Virus record (IMG/VR): IMGVR_UViG_3300018476_000014
Location: 1 to 64,000 of that record
DNA: 64,000 nt
DNA from: a virus
Strand: one strand, 5' to 3'
Shown piece after piece: positions 14,653 through 20,801 of this stretch. Both the position numbers and the translations under genes were made by a program. The stretch's first letter is position 1. The number at the start of each line of letters is the position of its first letter. Under the pieces are notes generated by a model, which was not told the DNA's origin, did not search any database, and worked only from the letters and a program-made list of their open reading frames with translations.

Positions 14653-15576
14653 TTACTGCGTGCGCTCGATGCCGAGTGCGGCGAGGATCTCCTCGGCCCG
14701 CTTGGCAGTGTCGTCGCGCAGGTCCTTCGAGTTGCGAAGGTCGTCCGCCTCGATACCCTCGAAGGCACCAAGCGCGTCCTCGATACGCTTCAGGCCGGGA
14801 TCGTTGGTCAGGTTGAACGAGCCGAACACCTGAGCGATCTCGGTGATGTTGGTAATGATGGTGTCCCTGAAGAACCCATCCTTGCCGACAGAGATACCCT
14901 TCGCCTTCTCATCCTCGCGCTTGTTGTAGGCACCCATGCGCTCGATCAGGGTTTCGAGTGGCCTCGCCAGCCGTGCCAGTGCATCGCTCTGCGCCTGCTG
15001 ATAGGCGCTCTCGATGTTGGCCTCGAAGCGATCCTTCAGGAGCTGCTCCATCGATGCGTCAAGGCCCGATGCCTTGAACTGCGACGAATCAGGAACCTGC
15101 TCCATGGTGAACTCGAGACTGAACCCATTCTTCAGTTCGTCCTCGGTCGGCGGCTCGATGGCATAGGTGCCCAGGTTCTGCTCGGCCTGCCGGATCAGGA
15201 TCGGTGCGTCCGCCGCGATGCGCACGCACAGCCGGTCGAACTCAGCCTTGACCACGCCCCACTCGGCATAGAACTGGTTGATGTTGACGTTGGGCAGGAG
15301 CCGACGATCTCCCCACTGCGTGGTGAAGCGCATCAGCACGTCACGTCCCTGTGCCTGAACCGAACGGATCTCCTTCACCCGTGCCTCGGCACCGGCAAGG
15401 CGGTTCACGTTGTTGACGCCGGCTCCGATCATAGCGAGGTGCGCCTTGTCCGCCTCGATCGAAGCGCGTTTGTCCTTGCGCATCAGGCCGATAGACGTGG
15501 CCTTGACCGTGGCGATGGTGGCGAGTTGCGAGAGCAGCTCGCTCATGCGTGGCTGGCTGGTTGTTGTCATGTCCAT
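14653..15576 (-). CDS. DUF3150-like protein, third member of the MoxR/VWA module
   Basis: 307 residues from the ATG at 15576, which follows CACGAAAGAGAGATGAC (the common leader). Largely helical, with a helical N-terminus (MSELLSQLATIATVKATSIG), a central WGVVKAEFDRLCVRIAADAP and a long charged C-terminal helix. Size and position before a MoxR ATPase and a VWA protein match the DUF3150 proteins that accompany such pairs in other phages, but there is no diagnostic motif. A putative leftward promoter and two palindromes lie upstream (15633-15717), so it probably opens the module's transcript. Confidence 0.55.
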   Translation of the reverse strand: MDMTTTSQPRMSELLSQLATIATVKATSIGLMRKDKRASIEADKAHLAMIGAGVNNVNRLAGAEARVKEIRSVQAQGRDVLMRFTTQWGDRRLLPNVNINQFYAEWGVVKAEFDRLCVRIAADAPILIRQAEQNLGTYAIEPPTEDELKNGFSLEFTMEQVPDSSQFKASGLDASMEQLLKDRFEANIESAYQQAQSDALARLARPLETLIERMGAYNKREDEKAKGISVGKDGFFRDTIITNITEIAQVFGSFNLTNDPGLKRIEDALGAFEGIEADDLRNSKDLRDDTAKRAEEILAALGIERTQ

Positions 15577-15632
15577 GTCATCTCTCTTTCGTGGCTGGTT
15601 GCAGGATACACATTGTGTTACGGCCTGCAAGG

Positions 15633-15649
15633 GTTAAACCTAGTCTAAT
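15633..15649. promoter_or_regulatory. GTTNAAC-family palindrome, site 7
   Basis: gttaaacctagtctaat; left half perfect, right half with two mismatches. In the leader of the DUF3150-like gene, 43 bases downstream of the putative promoter. Confidence 0.55.
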
Positions 15650-15690
15650 GCACTGCTTTTCGTGTTGGTCCCTCCATAAATATTGAGCAA

Positions 15691-15717
15691 AAACAATGGC
15701 AGTTAAACAGGTTTAAC
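15691..15717 (-). promoter_or_regulatory. Putative leftward promoter with 16-bp palindrome (site 8)
   Basis: The palindrome gttaaacaggtttaac (15702-15717, two-base spacer) directly abuts a minus-strand CCATTGTT element. The same arrangement occurs at 18251-18276 and, degenerately, at 19661-19685, each about 85-115 bases before a leftward gene. This suggests a promoter with an operator over its spacer. The rightward gene at 15788 might also use this region. Confidence 0.5.
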
Positions 15718-15787
15718 TAACCAGTTTGTGGTACGGTGGCTGAGCGGGACAGGTAGTGTCTCCCGCCAACCCGAAAGGAAATCCCAA

Positions 15788-16339
15788 ATGGCTAACCAGC
15801 CGAGACAGTCGCAGGCACCTGCCCCTCGCGACACCAGCGGTAATGGCAATGGCAACGACGCACCCAAGACGTGGACGCCGCCGCCCAATGACCAAGAGTT
15901 CACGTTCACCAGCGTAGCCGAAGCACCCAACTGGATCGACAAGTCATGGGCCTCGTTTGATCGTGGTCCAGCACTCGCGCTCCCTGCCGGTGATCTCTAT
16001 GGCGAAGGGCCATACGTGACCACGACTGCACGCGCCGGCGATAAAGTTGTCTACACCGCAGCCAAAGGCGCAATGCCCGCCAAGTTCACGGTCGTTCCCG
16101 GCGATCCGGCAGGTGAAGGCGAAGGCACGCCGAAGCCGCCTCAGCAGTCGCCTGCCTCGCTCGAGGATCTCTTGAAGCAGGGCTACATGACGCCAGACGA
16201 TCTCGGCGCGGACGCCAAGGGTCAGGTTGCAGTCAGGTCGCCGCGGTTCAAGGGCTTGATCGAAGGCGAGACCAAGAACGGCGCAGAGGTGCCGCTGCCT
16301 GAGCCTCAGTCGATTGGGGACCAGCTCATCATCGAGTGA
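15788..16339 (+). CDS. Rightward gene in early block; shares a domain with 20177-20800
   Basis: 183 residues from the ATG at 15788, preceded by GAAAGGAAATCCCAA. After a Pro/Gly/Asn-rich start there is a compact domain with APNWIDKSWASFD and GPALALPAGD, then RAGDKVVY. The late gene at 20177 has the matching APEWIDRNWAAYAD, GPALRVPTYRGD and RKGDYV. The C-terminus is Pro/Glu-rich. It is the only plus-strand gene among about 40 leftward ones and is closed by a strong hairpin. Function unknown; similarity to a late gene suggests virion or packaging association. Confidence 0.7.
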   Translation: MANQPRQSQAPAPRDTSGNGNGNDAPKTWTPPPNDQEFTFTSVAEAPNWIDKSWASFDRGPALALPAGDLYGEGPYVTTTARAGDKVVYTAAKGAMPAKFTVVPGDPAGEGEGTPKPPQQSPASLEDLLKQGYMTPDDLGADAKGQVAVRSPRFKGLIEGETKNGAEVPLPEPQSIGDQLIIE

Positions 16340-16384
16340 AGGATGTGAAGGATAACTTGTCCCCTACTTGTTCCCATTGTTTGT

Positions 16385-16412
16385 CCCTCCCAGCTCATGC
16401 GAGCTGGGAGGG
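16385..16412. terminator. Bidirectional hairpin terminator
   Basis: CCCTCCCAGCTC-ATGC-GAGCTGGGAGGG: perfect 12-bp arms with a 4-nt loop, in the convergent gap between the rightward gene ending at 16339 and the leftward operon ending at 16487. Confidence 0.7.
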
Positions 16413-16486
16413 AAATCCCTCGCCTGGTCGGATGTTTCGCGTCCAGAGGTGGGTTTAATTAATTTCCAACGGGAAGGTTTGTCCTT

Positions 16487-16738
16487 TCACGTTAGACCCG
16501 GTTCAACCGGGAAGTCGCTGTCCTTGAGCACGCCATCCGGCATGGAGATGGCAAGGTCGACAGCGACCAGCATACGGGTCAGTACGCCGCGCAGCCCCTC
16601 CAGTGTGTCACTCTGGGTGAACGGCTCAGTGTAGCCGACGGGTTTACCGTCGTCCTCGCAGAACACCTCGAACACGCCATAAAGCGGCTCCTCTTCGTTG
16701 GGGAGCATGTTGACCACGCGATGCGTCCAGTAGCTCAT
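16487..16738 (-). CDS. Conserved small phage protein, unknown (83 aa)
   Basis: ATGA overlap with the upstream gene. Begins MSYWTHRVVNMLPNEEEPLY and contains FCEDDGKPVGYTEPF, a pattern I associate with a conserved unnamed phage family. Its last codons (VEPGLT) are written over palindrome site 9 (16491-16507), so the C-terminus may be shaped by the DNA element. Confidence 0.65.
   Translation of the reverse strand: MSYWTHRVVNMLPNEEEPLYGVFEVFCEDDGKPVGYTEPFTQSDTLEGLRGVLTRMLVAVDLAISMPDGVLKDSDFPVEPGLT
16491..16507. promoter_or_regulatory. GTTNAAC-family palindrome, site 9
   Basis: gttagacccggttcaac; right half perfect, left half one mismatch. Lies within the last codons of the 16487-16738 gene. 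Confidence 0.6.
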
Positions 16739-17133
16739 GGCTTGCCTCCCTTGTGGATCAGTTTCGAGAGAGCGAGCTTGACCTCGGGAGGGAACGCAGA
16801 TGGTCCCTCTTCCTGTTCGAACGATCTCGGCACGATCCAGCCTTTCCAGTCGGACGCATCGATGTCCGGCATGGGGATCTCATACGTCTGGTATGCCGGT
16901 GCCGGGATGCCAGCATCTCTGAGCATCCCCTCGACGCGAGCATCGATGAACTGGTTGAACGTGGGCATGTTGATAGGCTCTTCGTTGTCGCGCATCCACT
17001 CACGCAGATCGCGGATCTCATCGCTGACAAGGGTGACAGCGTTCAAGTCCCACATGAGCCAGAACTCACAGGTCGGGCACTCAGGTTCAAAGTCGGAGCA
17101 GGGCTCGCCGAACAGCTCGGTGATCTCATCCAT
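16735..17133 (-). CDS. Unknown protein with CxxC (132 aa)
   Basis: Starts inside the end of the preceding gene (8-base overlap). CPTC near residues 19-22, then an acidic helical region (VSDEIRDLREWMRDNEEP). Only one obvious metal knuckle. No family recognised. Confidence 0.6.
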   Translation of the reverse strand: MDEITELFGEPCSDFEPECPTCEFWLMWDLNAVTLVSDEIRDLREWMRDNEEPINMPTFNQFIDARVEGMLRDAGIPAPAYQTYEIPMPDIDASDWKGWIVPRSFEQEEGPSAFPPEVKLALSKLIHKGGKP

Positions 17134-17272
17134 TGTCGTTCACCATCAGAGCGCTGAACGAGAACACCAGCCCAAGGCCGGCAATGAAGTATGTCTGCCA
17201 GTTAGACGCGCCAAGTATGATGACTGGCACGGTCGTCACGACGCCTGTGAAGGCGAGAAAGATCCTTGTCAT
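17126..17272 (-). CDS. Two-span membrane protein (48 aa)
   Basis: From the ATG at 17272, just after the upstream stop. Two hydrophobic stretches (IFLAFTGVVTTVPVIILGA and YFIAGLGLVFSFSALMV) joined by SNWQT. The small membrane hairpin resembles a holin in size but sits in the early block; function unassigned. Confidence 0.55.
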   Translation of the reverse strand: MTRIFLAFTGVVTTVPVIILGASNWQTYFIAGLGLVFSFSALMVNDNG

Positions 17273-17273
17273 A

Positions 17274-17447
17274 TCACCATCCCCAGTTCGACTGCTCATG
17301 GCAGTAGCTGCGCAGCAGGCTCGAGCCTCCGCCAAAGTTCTTGACGTTGTTCTTCACCAAGCATTCGTTGTAGCTCATGCTCGGCATGGCCGAATAGCCG
17401 ACGGCAAGGAGTGCGGCAGCGAGGGCCGCGATCAGTCGCTTGTTCAT
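17274..17447 (-). CDS. Small secreted protein (57 aa)
   Basis: ATG at 17447 follows CACGAAGGTGATGAA. Signal peptide MNKRLIAALAAALLAVGYSA, then a short mature part with two cysteines (NECLVKNN, RSYCHEQ) able to form a disulfide in the periplasm. Followed at once by a membrane-protein gene. Possibly acts on the host envelope; unproven. Confidence 0.6.
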   Translation of the reverse strand: MNKRLIAALAAALLAVGYSAMPSMSYNECLVKNNVKNFGGGSSLLRSYCHEQSNWGW

Positions 17448-17532
17448 TTCATCACCTTCGTGGTTGTTGGTCTCATCAGTGCAGGCCTGACCTGCATAGC
17501 GGGGACGCATGATGCGTCCCCGCTTTCGACCT

Positions 17533-17551
17533 GTTGAGACACTAGTCTAAC
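17533..17551. promoter_or_regulatory. GTTNAAC-family palindrome, site 10 (degenerate, 19 bp)
   Basis: gttgagacactagtctaac: longer spacing and imperfect halves; overlaps the stop codon of the 17547-17792 gene. Confidence 0.45.
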
Positions 17552-17792
17552 TATGGGTGTAGCCGTCAGCCTCGATGGCAAGCCACATGCCAGCCCAGTG
17601 AATGACGACAGCGCCATCCATGCCGATGGTGCCCGCGATGCCACGGCGGAACTGCTTGTAGGTGAGCGGCACGACGGTCAGCCTGCCGCTGTCCACCATC
17701 TGCTGCTCGAGCGCGGTGATGGGCGGGTAGACAGGTCCGCGGTCGAAGACGCGCTTCAGGGCCAGGCGCTGCTCATGTGTGGTTCTGATCAT
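17547..17792 (-). CDS. Unknown protein (81 aa)
   Basis: ATG at 17792 after CACGAAAGAGAGTGACTGAC, identical to the leader of the next upstream gene. Sequence RTTHEQRLALKRVFDRGPVY then a compact domain ending GMWLAIEADGY. No family recognised. Confidence 0.65.
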   Translation of the reverse strand: MIRTTHEQRLALKRVFDRGPVYPPITALEQQMVDSGRLTVVPLTYKQFRRGIAGTIGMDGAVVIHWAGMWLAIEADGYTHS

Positions 17793-17822
17793 GTCAGTCA
17801 CTCTCTTTCGTGGTTGAGGTTG

Positions 17823-17839
17823 GTTGAACAGGGTTTAAC
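17823..17839. promoter_or_regulatory. GTTNAAC-family palindrome, site 11
   Basis: gttgaacagggtttaac, both halves perfect. Contains the stop codon of the 17835-18167 gene and lies 20 bases upstream of the next leader. Confidence 0.7.
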
Positions 17840-18167
17840 CGAGGACCGTCGCATAGACGGTTTCGTGGATATCGTGGGCTTCAGACTGAGGCCGGCTCAT
17901 CCCTTCATCAAGAGGTATCGTGTCGGCAAGCATGACACGAACGCGCCATCCATTGTCGATTTCCAGCCTGAGCTGGAGACCTCCATAGCGCGTTTCGGTT
18001 GCAATGATCGTGCCAGCGCGGCCGCCAATCTGGGGTGTGTTGCGCTTCACATAGCAGCGATCACCAATCTGGGGAGCACTGGTCAAGTGCGATGTCGTCA
18101 GGCTCGCGACGGTTTTGCCATCGATGCGTGGCTTGTTAGCGCGGCGATTACGTTGTGCACGTGTCAT
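17835..18167 (-). CDS. Basic small-barrel-like protein, unknown (110 aa)
   Basis: ATG at 18167 follows CACGAAAGAGAGTGACTGAC. Basic N-terminus (RAQRNRRANKPRIDGK). The segment QIGDRCYVKRNTPQIGGRAG followed by strands (LQLRLEIDNGWRVRVM) resembles a KOW/SH3-like small barrel, a tentative reading. Downstream of the promoter-like module at 18251-18276. Confidence 0.6.
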   Translation of the reverse strand: MTRAQRNRRANKPRIDGKTVASLTTSHLTSAPQIGDRCYVKRNTPQIGGRAGTIIATETRYGGLQLRLEIDNGWRVRVMLADTIPLDEGMSRPQSEAHDIHETVYATVLG

Positions 18168-18186
18168 GTCAGTCACTCTCTTTCGT

Positions 18187-18203
18187 GTTGAACTAGGTCT
18201 AAC
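18187..18203. promoter_or_regulatory. GTTNAAC-family palindrome, site 12
   Basis: gttgaactaggtctaac, one mismatch. Second (leader) site of the 18.2-kb promoter module. Confidence 0.65.
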
Positions 18204-18250
18204 AGTAGCCTAGCTGGCCAGTGGATTGATTTCTAAAGAGCCAAACAGGA

Positions 18251-18276
18251 AATAATGGTAGTTAAACAGGTTTAAC
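18251..18276 (-). promoter_or_regulatory. Putative leftward promoter with 16-bp palindrome (site 13)
   Basis: gttaaacaggtttaac (18261-18276), identical to the 15702 copy, next to minus-strand CCATTATT. A second palindrome follows 49 bases downstream, then the common leader and the 18167 start. Confidence 0.55.
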
Positions 18277-18519
18277 GTCCGGTAATGTCAGTTCTGTTTA
18301 ATGTCCGAAACAGGCGTAAGCACTTGATGCGCAATGATAATCCGGCAAACTGTCCAACTGTCCGGAATTTTCCCCGCACAGAGGACTAGCTTTTTGGGGG
18401 TCGCGCTACGTGTCCGCACGCGTCCGCACGTACGCGATCATGTACGTGTCTATAATAATATATGTATGACACTACAGACATATATATACCATGCCGTGTG
18501 CAACCTGAGCCTCTCACGT

Positions 18520-18562
18520 GGGTATCCATCCCCCTACGTAGTAGGGGGATGGAGTTATACCC
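18520..18562. repeat. Large hairpin
   Basis: Arms CCATCCCCCTAC (18526-18537) and its exact complement (18541-18552) with a 3-nt loop, extended by flanking GGGTAT and ATACCC. No T-tract on either side, so not an ordinary terminator. Confidence 0.6.
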
Positions 18563-18684
18563 TGTTCAACCATGGTATTTCGCGAAATGTCATGGCCGCA
18601 CATGTGCAGGTAGGTATTGTTGCCGGCACTAAGCATTTTAGCGTCCGATACACCTCCTTGCTGCTACCGCTGGTACGCTGCTGA

Positions 18685-18779
18685 TAGGCGCACTCGCGCC
18701 TAAGTAGCCGTCGGGTTGTTGTTGATAGGCTCTGCCCCTTGTGGTTGCAGAGCCTAGGGTGGCGCATTCGCGCGCCACC
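18685..18779. repeat. Three consecutive hairpins after the 18791-19576 gene
   Basis: TAGGCGC-ACTC-GCGCCTA (18685-18702), TAGGCTCTGC-N11-GCAGAGCCTA (18726-18756) and GGTGGCGC-ATTCGC-GCGCCACC (18758-18779), all perfect. On the minus strand the first two are each followed by TATCA within the GCCTATCARC 10-mer. No U-tracts. May be a 3' structured region, tandem terminators or a small structured RNA. Confidence 0.55.
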
Positions 18780-18790
18780 TATGGTTGTGG

Positions 18791-19576
18791 TTAGCCTTCG
18801 GCCTTGATCAACGTGGCCGCCCACGTGAACTCGGTTCCCTCGCATACCTTGTCCATCGTGCATGGCAGGTTCGCTGCCTTGCGGTTCATCAGCGTAGCCA
18901 GCAACCCGTAGATCTGGACCAACTCCAACTCATGCGGGCGGGCTTCAACCGCCTTGGTGAGCGCATCGAAGGCGGCCTTAAGATCGTCGCGATCCTTCGG
19001 TTCCTTGCGCAACGCCTTGTCCAGCATTTCATCCGTGATCACGGGAAACGCCGCCACGTTGATCGCTTTCGCGCACGCATCGGCGACCATGCGGTTCACC
19101 TTGACGTAGGCGTTGTACGTGGATTTCTGCGCCCATTGATCCGCCGGGATGGAATGCTCGCGCATGAACCGAACGCGCTCGTATAGCTCCGCGCCAAGCT
19201 CGCATGGTCCTTTGCGGGCGAAAGACTTGAACGTGGAAATTGAGCTTTTCAACTCCTCATCGCTCGCGCCAAGTGGCTTGCCACCCAACTCAGGGTTCCG
19301 CGACACCCAGTCGTTGTGCTTGTTCACATGGTGCTTGTACACCAAGCCACCATCATCGATTTTCGCGCCACCATCGCGGACAAGCTCTTGGAACCCAAAG
19401 GCGAGCTTGGTCACGGCGGACTGCCCGGCAGCTACTGCCTCGCCGGTTTCCATAGCCAGCGCCCAAAGCGCGGCAACGGCAGGCGATTGGTTATGGCCGC
19501 CTACGGCAACCGGGTTCAAGAGTGCATCGGCCTTGCTCTCAGCGGCATCGGCCAGCGCTGCGTTGGTATTCGTCAT
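18791..19576 (-). CDS. Unknown protein (261 aa), first gene of the leftward block
   Basis: ATG at 19576 follows CAACACACGAAAGAGAGTAACGACG. Mostly helical. An Ala-rich N-terminus is followed by VYKHHVNKHNDWVSRNPELG, then charged helices (YVKVNRMVADACAKAINVAA, DRDDLKAAFDALTKAVE). No family recognised. It is the promoter-proximal gene of the leftward block, under palindrome site 14 and a degenerate promoter module, so probably among the first expressed. Confidence 0.7.
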   Translation of the reverse strand: MTNTNAALADAAESKADALLNPVAVGGHNQSPAVAALWALAMETGEAVAAGQSAVTKLAFGFQELVRDGGAKIDDGGLVYKHHVNKHNDWVSRNPELGGKPLGASDEELKSSISTFKSFARKGPCELGAELYERVRFMREHSIPADQWAQKSTYNAYVKVNRMVADACAKAINVAAFPVITDEMLDKALRKEPKDRDDLKAAFDALTKAVEARPHELELVQIYGLLATLMNRKAANLPCTMDKVCEGTEFTWAATLIKAEG

Positions 19577-19597
19577 CGTCGTTACTCTCTTTCGTGT

Positions 19598-19614
19598 GTT
19601 GAACCCGGTTTAAC
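19598..19614. promoter_or_regulatory. GTTNAAC-family palindrome, site 14
   Basis: gttgaacccggtttaac, both halves perfect, in the leader of the first leftward gene. Confidence 0.75.
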
Positions 19615-19660
19615 CGGGCGATTGACCGTAGTTATCCACGGTTAACTAGGGGAACCGCGA

Positions 19661-19685
19661 ATAATGGCAAGTAAACCGGGTACAC
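19661..19685 (-). promoter_or_regulatory. Degenerate leftward promoter module
   Basis: ATAATGGCAA followed by gtaaaccgggtacac, a weakened version of the modules at 15691 and 18251, 85 bases before the 19576 start. Confidence 0.4.
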
Positions 19686-19788
19686 CCACCCACCCGGTAC
19701 CCGCCCAACGCCCCCACCCCCTCCCCCCTTCTTTTAGGTCTTCGCCTCCTAGCTAGGTTGAAATACTGACGTAACACTTGACGTTACT

Positions 19789-19815
19789 TTCTCTGTCACC
19801 TCAAGTGACAGAGAA
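19789..19815. promoter_or_regulatory. 27-bp palindrome, second copy (parS-like candidate)
   Basis: TTCTCTGTCAC, CTCAA, GTGACAGAGAA. Identical arms to the element inside the parB-like gene; ends 13 bases upstream of the late -35 box. Confidence 0.6.
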
Positions 19816-19828
19816 CGCTCCAAGCACC

Positions 19829-19857
19829 TTGCCGACCATAATGTAACACATTATATT
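19829..19857 (+). promoter_or_regulatory. Sigma-70-like promoter for the late block
   Basis: TTGCCG, 17-bp spacer, TATATT. The spacer contains GTAACAC (19843-19849). Transcription would begin near 19864, about 20 bases before the ATG of the ribbon-helix-helix gene. Confidence 0.6.
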
Positions 19858-19882
19858 CCCGCTCAAAGAAGGAGTGTCCCGA

Positions 19883-20167
19883 ATGCCCATTGACAGATCA
19901 ACCACTTACAAGAGCGAGCTGAGGCCGCTCCCGATGCGAATCTCCCAGCTCCAGTATGAGCGGCTCCAGGCGGCAAGGCAGCGTGACGGCCTGTCTATCC
20001 AGGAACACGCGCGGCGCGGTCTGGATCTCTACCTGGCGAAACTGGAGCGCGAGTTTGCCAAGCAGGACGAAGTCCCGGCCAACGCCCCGCCCACCCCCAC
20101 TCTTGCCAATGCGACCATTGGCGGACTACGGTCGCGGCGTTCCATGTCCAGCCTGCGAATGAAGTGA
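19883..20167 (+). CDS. Ribbon-helix-helix-like DNA-binding protein
   Basis: 94 residues. ATG at 19883 is favoured over an earlier GTG because AAGGAG lies eight bases upstream. Residues 17-52 (PLPMRISQLQYERLQAARQR, then GLSIQEHARRGLDLYL) fit the ribbon-helix-helix pattern: a short strand, helix, turn with Ser, second helix. Such proteins bind palindromic operators as dimers. First gene of the rightward transcript, beside the divergent control region, so a natural candidate for regulating the switch or autoregulating. A small-terminase role is less likely but not excluded. Confidence 0.65.
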   Translation: MPIDRSTTYKSELRPLPMRISQLQYERLQAARQRDGLSIQEHARRGLDLYLAKLEREFAKQDEVPANAPPTPTLANATIGGLRSRRSMSSLRMK

Positions 20168-20176
20168 GGGGTATTC

Positions 20177-20800
20177 ATGCCGCGCAAATCATCGGTTCGT
20201 GTGCAGATGGCGGACGAGGAGACCGAGCTGCCGAGCTTCGAGGAGATCCTTGCGCAGACCCCACCACGCCAGCCCGACCCGGACGATCCCGACAATGGCG
20301 ATGAGAACGGAAACGGCCCCATCGATCCCCGCGAAGACGACGACCCGCCTCCCCCGGAGGAGCCGGACGTGGAGCCTGAGCCGGACATTCCCGACGAAGG
20401 CGACCCGGATGAGATCCCTTTTGGGGACGAAAGTGGTTTACCTGCAGACCCCCCTCACATCGCTGCCATCACCGAGATTTTTCCCCCCACCCACAACGAA
20501 AAGCACTACGAGGCGAGGATCTCCATTGTCGACGCGTTCCAGTACCAGGGAAACCTCAAGGACGCCCCCGAATGGATCGACCGCAACTGGGCAGCCTATG
20601 CCGATAACTACGATCCCGTTCGTGAACTCGAGCCGGGGCCAGCTCTTCGTGTACCGACTTACCGCGGTGATACCGTGCTGTGCCGAAAAGGCGACTACGT
20701 GGCTCAGCAGGAAGTCCGCCTGACCAGCAATCTGCCGGGCGAGGTGAAGATCGAGGTATGGGAGCAGCAGCAGTTCGAGAGGCTGTTCATCCCGGTCTGA
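20177..20800 (+). CDS. Unknown late protein sharing a domain with 15788-16339
   Basis: 207 residues. The N-terminal half is extremely acidic and Pro-rich (DDPDNGDENGNG, EEPDVEPEPDIPDEGDPDEI), probably disordered. The C-terminal half holds the shared domain (APEWIDRNWAAYAD, GPALRVPTYRGD, RKGDYV) and a strand-rich end (GEVKIEVWEQQQFERLF). It lies directly before terL, the usual place for a small terminase or head-associated protein, but shows no HTH motif. Confidence 0.65.
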   Translation: MPRKSSVRVQMADEETELPSFEEILAQTPPRQPDPDDPDNGDENGNGPIDPREDDDPPPPEEPDVEPEPDIPDEGDPDEIPFGDESGLPADPPHIAAITEIFPPTHNEKHYEARISIVDAFQYQGNLKDAPEWIDRNWAAYADNYDPVRELEPGPALRVPTYRGDTVLCRKGDYVAQQEVRLTSNLPGEVKIEVWEQQQFERLFIPV

Positions 20801-20801
20801 C

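Larger units (their letters stand above)
18204..18790. other. Noncoding structured region; origin or control-region candidate
   Basis: 587 bases without a credible gene. It contains the promoter-like module 18251-18276, direct repeats GTCCGCAC (near 18410-18430), an AT-rich island (18451-18488) with an inverted repeat ATATATGT / ACATATAT, a large hairpin (18520-18562) and three consecutive hairpins (18685-18779). The AT-rich core in a GC-rich genome with many repeats would fit a replication origin, but no iterons are evident. Confidence 0.5.
19577..19882. other. Divergent control region between early and late blocks
   Basis: 306 bases with no gene. From left to right: palindrome site 14, a degenerate copy of the leftward promoter module (19661-19685), a C-rich tract, a GTAACAC repeat (19771-19787), the 27-bp palindrome (19789-19815) and a sigma-70-like rightward promoter (19829-19857). 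Confidence 0.7.

Noticed and set aside
17126-17272. Two-span small membrane protein as the phage holin
   Set aside because: It lies in the early block far from the endolysin; the 58023-58229 protein is the better placed candidate.
18334-18684. 116-codon plus-strand frame across the noncoding region
   Set aside because: No ribosome site, crosses strong hairpins and has non-protein-like composition.
19631-19641. TTATCCACG, similar to a DnaA box
   Set aside because: A single copy with no neighbours; insufficient to call an origin.
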